NCBI GenBank assembly: GCA_014621425.1
Contig: JAANBB010000782.1
Coordinates: 1 to 10,785, forward strand
Source of the DNA: Cylindrodendrum hubeiense
Taxonomy: Eukaryota; Ascomycota; Sordariomycetes; Hypocreales; Nectriaceae
DNA length: 10,785 bases
Reading direction: 5' to 3'
How positions within the stretch are numbered: the stretch's first letter is position 1; each line of letters opens with the position of its first letter. The translations under genes and the position numbers were made by a program. The notes under the pieces are model-generated. The model was not told where the DNA came from and searched no databases. It saw only the letters and a program-made list of their open reading frames with translations. Below, piece by piece: positions 7,193 through 10,785 of this stretch.

Positions 7193-8025
7193 ATTCTGAG
7201 GCTGCGAGGCAGATGCAGAACATCAAGCTAACCCCAGAGAGCCCGGAGGTCGACCTATCACTTCTGGTTCGATATTTTGTATCAAAGCCCTGTATCAGAA
7301 AGAGGCTGGCTGAGCCAAGGAGTGAGGTTCACGACTAAAATGATCCTTTAATCAAATATTAGGACTCTGGATGAGACGAACCCGAGGTCTCCGGGTCGCC
7401 GGGTCTCCGGGCCTCCTGACTCGAATTGATGGGGGATGGCGTAAAGATGCTTGAGGACATGTTTGTTGGGGAAATGAGGCGGGCTCATGAATTATGACAA
7501 ACAGGCTATAGACAAAATAAAGGAGTTTCTTGGTATTTAGAACACGAAAGGGCCACTTGGAATGATTGTGATCTGTCTGAGGATATGAGTGAGGGGTTGT
7601 GGTTATCTATGTGGATGCAAGTGTTGATTTGCTTCACATCATGGTACGTTCCATGTGGTGGGTTACTTAGAGTAGGTAGTGATGCGGAAGACGACGTGTG
7701 GAAATTTGCAAAAGATGATTAGACGGCGCTGGATTGCCCCAAAAGTATCATATGGAAAGATACCGGCGCATACTGTGTTTGTTGGACTTTGTTCCCCAAC
7801 TGGGCTTTGAGGCTCTCAGAGTGAATCGTTTGACGAGAGGGGAATCTGCCGCGTCTCACCGCCCCATCCCACAACGCCCACAAATCGGGATGCGAAAAGT
7901 TTCGATATTCCCACCTTAGGAGCCTGAAGGACCTTGCAACACCACTCGCCCGTCTCGCGATCCTAGCGCCGAACCTCTCTCCGTCTCTCACGGCCCCGTG
8001 AATATCCTCCCGAACCTCTGTCAAA
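7193..8025. promoter_or_regulatory. Intergenic region: UPF0643 3' end and eIF3h promoter
   Basis: This 833-bp stretch has no gene I can support. The left part holds the UPF0643 3' UTR, with A+T-rich candidates for poly(A) signals at about 7335-7360 and AATAAA near 7516. An 8-bp repeat lies at 7386-7409. From about 7940 the + strand is pyrimidine-rich up to the eIF3h ATG, and TCTCGCGA occurs at 7953-7960; both fit a housekeeping leader or promoter, but no element is proven. Confidence 0.55.
7386..7409. repeat. Tandem repeat, 8-bp unit, three copies
   Basis: GGTCTCCG, GGTCGCCG and GGTCTCCG follow one another, then a degenerate GGCCTCCT at 7410-7417. It lies about 190 bp after the UPF0643 stop codon. 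Confidence 0.75.
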
Positions 8026-9257
8026 ATGGGTGACATTCCCAAAGATGCGCCTTTCCAGGCCGTCCAGGTCGCGGCTCTGGTGAGTCCAACTGCCCCGCCC
8101 CACCTTGGGGCCTCCCCTCACGACGTGAGGTATGAGAGGTGGGAGTACTGACCGCGTGTGTATAGGTCATCATGAAGATTGCCAAGCACTGCTCGTCCGC
8201 TTTCCCCTCCGCTGCGACCGGATCGATCGTCGGTATGGATCAGAACAACCTCCTGGAGGTCACCAACACCTTCCCCTTCCCCTCCGTCGATAGCGCCACC
8301 ACCGACAGCCACCAGAACGACGCCTCGCTGCTCGCCTCGGCTGCCCCCCGACAGAAGGCCAACATCACCTACCAGAACGACATGATCCGAAACCTGAAGG
8401 AGGTCAACGTCGATGCTAACAACGTCGGATGGTACACCAGCGCCACCATGGGCAACTTCCTCAACCTCAGCTTCGTCGAGAACCAGGTCCACTACCAGAA
8501 GGAGAACGAGAACACCGTTGCGCTCGTCTACGATGCCAGCAAGAGCTCCCAGGGCAACCTGACCCTGCGGGCATTCCGCCTCTCCACCGCCTTCATGGCC
8601 GCCTACAAGGAGGGCAAGTTCACAACCGAGAGGTGAGTTAATATTGAAATACTCGGAACCTCTGTAGCAGGAGAAACTGACTTGGATGAACACAGTCTGC
8701 AAAAGTCGAAGCTCACCTTCAAGGACATCCTTGTCGAGTACCCCATCCACGTGCACAACTCTCACCTCCTTACCACCTTCCTGCACCAGATCCCCTCGGC
8801 CCCCTCCGGCGAGGAGATCGAGCAGCCTACCTCCCTGACCGACCTCAACCGCGAATCCGTCAAGCCCCCGCTGTACCCCTCCATCGATGCCCTTGACGTG
8901 GCGATCGACCCCTTCCTCGAGAAGACCTGCGACCTCCTGCTCGAGAGCATCGAGTCACACTACACTGACCTCAACAACTTCCAGTTCTACCAGCGACAAC
9001 TGGGCCGAGAGCAGACCAAGATTACACAATGGCAGACCAAGCGCAAGGCGGAGAACGCCCAGCGAGCGGCTGCCAAGCAGACTCCTCTGCCCGAGGATGA
9101 GTGGCAGCGACTGTTCAAGCTGCCCCAAGAGCCCAGCCGGTTGGAGGGTATGCTGAACGCGAAGCAGGTGGAGCAGTACAGCAAGCAGGTGGATGGATTC
9201 ACGGCCAACGTCAGTGCCAAGATGTTTGCTGTAAGGGAGAACCTTTTGCCCAAATAA
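8026..9257 (+). CDS. eIF3h: Eukaryotic translation initiation factor 3 subunit H
   Basis: MPN-domain subunit of the eIF3 PCI/MPN core, which binds the 40S ribosome during translation initiation in the cytosol. Exons are 8026-8079, 8166-8632 and 8696-9257; introns are 86 bp (GTGAGT donor, TATAG acceptor) and 63 bp (GTGAGT donor, ACAG acceptor), and the product is 360 aa, normal for fungal eIF3h. The N-terminal MPN domain includes [20 protein letters not shown] and [12 protein letters not shown] (105-116). Where active JAMM peptidases have HxH this protein has T109 and A111, so it should not be a metalloprotease, as expected for eIF3h. The C-terminal part has a charged helical stretch, roughly residues 280-320. 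The start context CAAAATGGG is good and is preceded by a pyrimidine-rich leader. Confidence 0.97.
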
Positions 9258-9722
9258 ATGGGAATGGGAGATGGATATGCAGTGTCTCGAGGGAATCCTG
9301 GGAAATGAGACGCTCAGTGACGGTTTGCATTGGCGGCGTTCCGGACAATGTGGAATATAATCCAGTGCTGGTCTAGATTTAAAGCGTTGAGAAAGAGAGG
9401 AGCACTTGAAAGCAGATGTTGGACATGGTGGTGACGGTGGTGGAGGTCCAACTATCCATGTGGCTGGCCAAGAGAGAGAGCGTTCGCCCACGCCCTTGAG
9501 ACCGAGCACTTGCGTAGGATTGCGAGAACAAGAGCCTTGCTACGCACCTTGGTATATACACTCAACCGCGGAGTCTTCCTTGGGGAGGCTACGTGAAGAC
9601 TGAAACAAGTATTTGAATGAATAAAAAGACACTGATGATGCCACGTCGAGGTTCAATTGGAAAGTCCGCTGTCCTGTACCTGTACACACGTGCCGAGCCA
9701 AGATGAAGGCTCTTCCGTGCGG

Positions 9723-9738
9723 CGGCAGACATCTGCCG
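9723..9738. repeat. Perfect 7-bp inverted repeat
   Basis: CGGCAGA and TCTGCCG flank a CA spacer. The arrangement resembles a dyad binding site for a CGG-type zinc-cluster factor or a chance hairpin; nothing nearby decides between them. Confidence 0.4.
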
Positions 9739-10547
9739 TTGATCATTTCCATGTTACCGTTCGGACCGGGTCTCAACAAGGCATAGCTCATCAGGTCAAG
9801 ACAGATGGGCATCGGCTCGGTGTGTCTGTCGTGTGTTTCCAGGGGCAATGAGACCGGACCCCGCCACTCTGCTACCAGCAACTACTATGTAGGACTTGAC
9901 CTGTAGACGCTGGGTTTGGGCGGTCGACGGGGATCCATTGGGTACAGGGGACCCAATTGGGAGCGGGGGCCCTGCAGCAGGCTACGGTGCTCGGCTTCCG
10001 GGGGCGGGGGTCTGAGAGCTGGAAGACGGCAGAGCGAGAGAGAACGAGACGAGGGTAAGACAGGAGGACAGGTTGACCTTGAGGGGGGCGGTCCCGTGTC
10101 TTGCCGGAGGGTCCTCCTCTTAGACGGGAAGAGAGTGCTGGAGAAGAATACCTAGGTAGGCAGAGAAGAAAAGACAGAGAATAAAAGAACGCAGTGAGGA
10201 CAAGCCTCGAGACAGGAGGTTGGCCCAGTCATTGCACCAGAAAACTCAACGTGCTCCCAAGAAGAAAAAATACTACGGTACGGAGTACAGGTAGCCTAGG
10301 CTGTTACGAATACGCTTGACGCTTGGTTCCTCTTTTTTTTTTCTTACGTTGCCCGCTCCTCCAGATACCGTACCTGTACTGCACGTTCTCGCGGCAGCGT
10401 CAGCTCAAGACCCCACTCCCAGTAACCCGCCCCGGCGCCGGCCGCTTGTGAATGGCCGCGGGACAGCACCAGCAGCAGAGGATCCCGTAATAGGAACAGG
10501 CGGCACTCGGGGGGAGCTGTTTCCAGGGCAATTGACAGGGTGGCCGG

Positions 10548-10578
10548 CAGGTACCTGTGTGTACTATGGAGGTACCTG
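10548..10578. repeat. Two copies of the AGGTACCTG palindrome
   Basis: CAGGTACCTG at 10548-10557 and AGGTACCTG at 10570-10578 lie 21 bp apart, start to start of the shared core, and each core is self-complementary. Words of this kind are common in Sordariomycete intergenic DNA; a regulatory role is not shown. Confidence 0.5.
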
Positions 10579-10620
10579 CTGGACCTGTTGTCATTAGCTC
10601 TCCGAGGCAAACAGGCGGAC

Positions 10621-10672
10621 GGACACTCAAGGGACCGGACACACAAGGGACACACCACAGGGGGACACACAG
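10621..10672. repeat. Imperfect tandem repeat of a GGACACACAAGG-like unit
   Basis: Three to four degenerate copies of about 15-16 bp can be read: GGACACTCAAGGGACC, GGACACACAAGGGA, CACACCACAGGG and GGACACACAG. The copies become shorter and less alike to the right. Confidence 0.6.
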
Positions 10673-10785
10673 CGGCAGCCCAAGACAAATGTTGCCCCGC
10701 TCCGCTGCTGCGTGGGCAGAAAAGACGGGAGCAGAAAATTTGCCCCTCCATTTGTGCCGCCCGCCTGGACGGTTTCACCGCCCAC

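Larger units (their letters stand above)
9258..10785. other. Gene-free right end with low-complexity sequence
   Basis: This 1.53-kb stretch has no coding region I can support on either strand. The left part should hold the eIF3h 3' UTR; an AATAAA-type signal at about 9619-9625 is one candidate. About 9990-10210 is purine-rich on the + strand. Short TACCTGTA and GGTACCTG words recur at 9676-9684, 10370-10380 and 10548-10578. The longest open frames, on the minus strand near the edge, are Cys/Arg/Pro-rich with no domain and look like composition artefacts. It may include the promoter of a gene beyond the edge. Confidence 0.5.

Noticed and set aside
7719..8042. Minus-strand open frame of 107 codons upstream of eIF3h
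   Set aside because: It covers the eIF3h leader, has no family resemblance that I can see, and is Arg-rich as expected from the reverse of a pyrimidine-rich leader.
8118..8786. Long open frame on the minus strand across eIF3h
   Set aside because: It lies antisense to well-supported eIF3h exons, has a Val/Gly/Leu-rich composition typical of the reverse of GC-rich coding sequence, and crosses the 8633-8695 intron.
8955..9509. Minus-strand open frame over the eIF3h 3' end
   Set aside because: Mirror of eIF3h exon 3 plus its 3' UTR; Ser/Pro/Leu-rich with no domain.
9540..9881. Minus-strand open frame after eIF3h
   Set aside because: No ATG start, no recognisable motif and no splice signals that would extend it.
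10344..10778. Minus-strand open frame of 144 codons at the right edge
   Set aside because: Cys/Arg/Pro-rich with no domain, and it includes the reverse of a degenerate tandem repeat.

Overview
The window looks like nuclear DNA of a filamentous ascomycete (Pezizomycotina, probably a Sordariomycete). The reasons are short introns (51-101 bp) with GTRNGT-type donors, RCTRAC-like branch sites and YAG acceptors, GC-rich third codon positions, pyrimidine-rich 5' leaders, and closest resemblance, from memory, to conserved ascomycete families. I cannot name the species.

Layout from left to right: (1) the last coding exon of an unidentified + strand gene (57-124). (2) sdhB on the minus strand (611-1586, three exons, 281 aa), the iron-sulfur subunit of mitochondrial complex II. 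(3) A divergent promoter of about 0.9 kb with a CCAAT box and a CACGTGAC E-box. (4) A PTC7/azr1-type PP2C phosphatase on the plus strand (2486-3726, two exons, 379 aa). (5) A gene-free stretch, then the decayed remains of a mitochondrial carrier gene of the S-adenosylmethionine carrier (Pet8-like) type (4453-5302), with at least four reading-frame breaks and a missing third-repeat signature. (6) About 1.2 kb without a recognisable gene. (7) An intact UPF0643-family gene (6482-7192, two exons, 219 aa). (8) About 0.8 kb of intergenic sequence with the eIF3h promoter. (9) The translation initiation factor eIF3 subunit h (8026-9257, three exons, 360 aa). (10) About 1.5 kb of gene-free, low-complexity-rich sequence to the right edge.

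The genes do not form one pathway. sdhB and the phosphatase share a divergent promoter and both have N-termini that look like mitochondrial presequences, so co-expression is plausible; the carrier relic would also have been mitochondrial. eIF3h is a housekeeping translation factor. I found no RNA gene, CRISPR array, transposon or virus. The most useful second looks are the carrier pseudogene and the resemblance of the UPF0643 C-terminal half to the ABM (antibiotic biosynthesis monooxygenase) dimeric alpha/beta-barrel fold.
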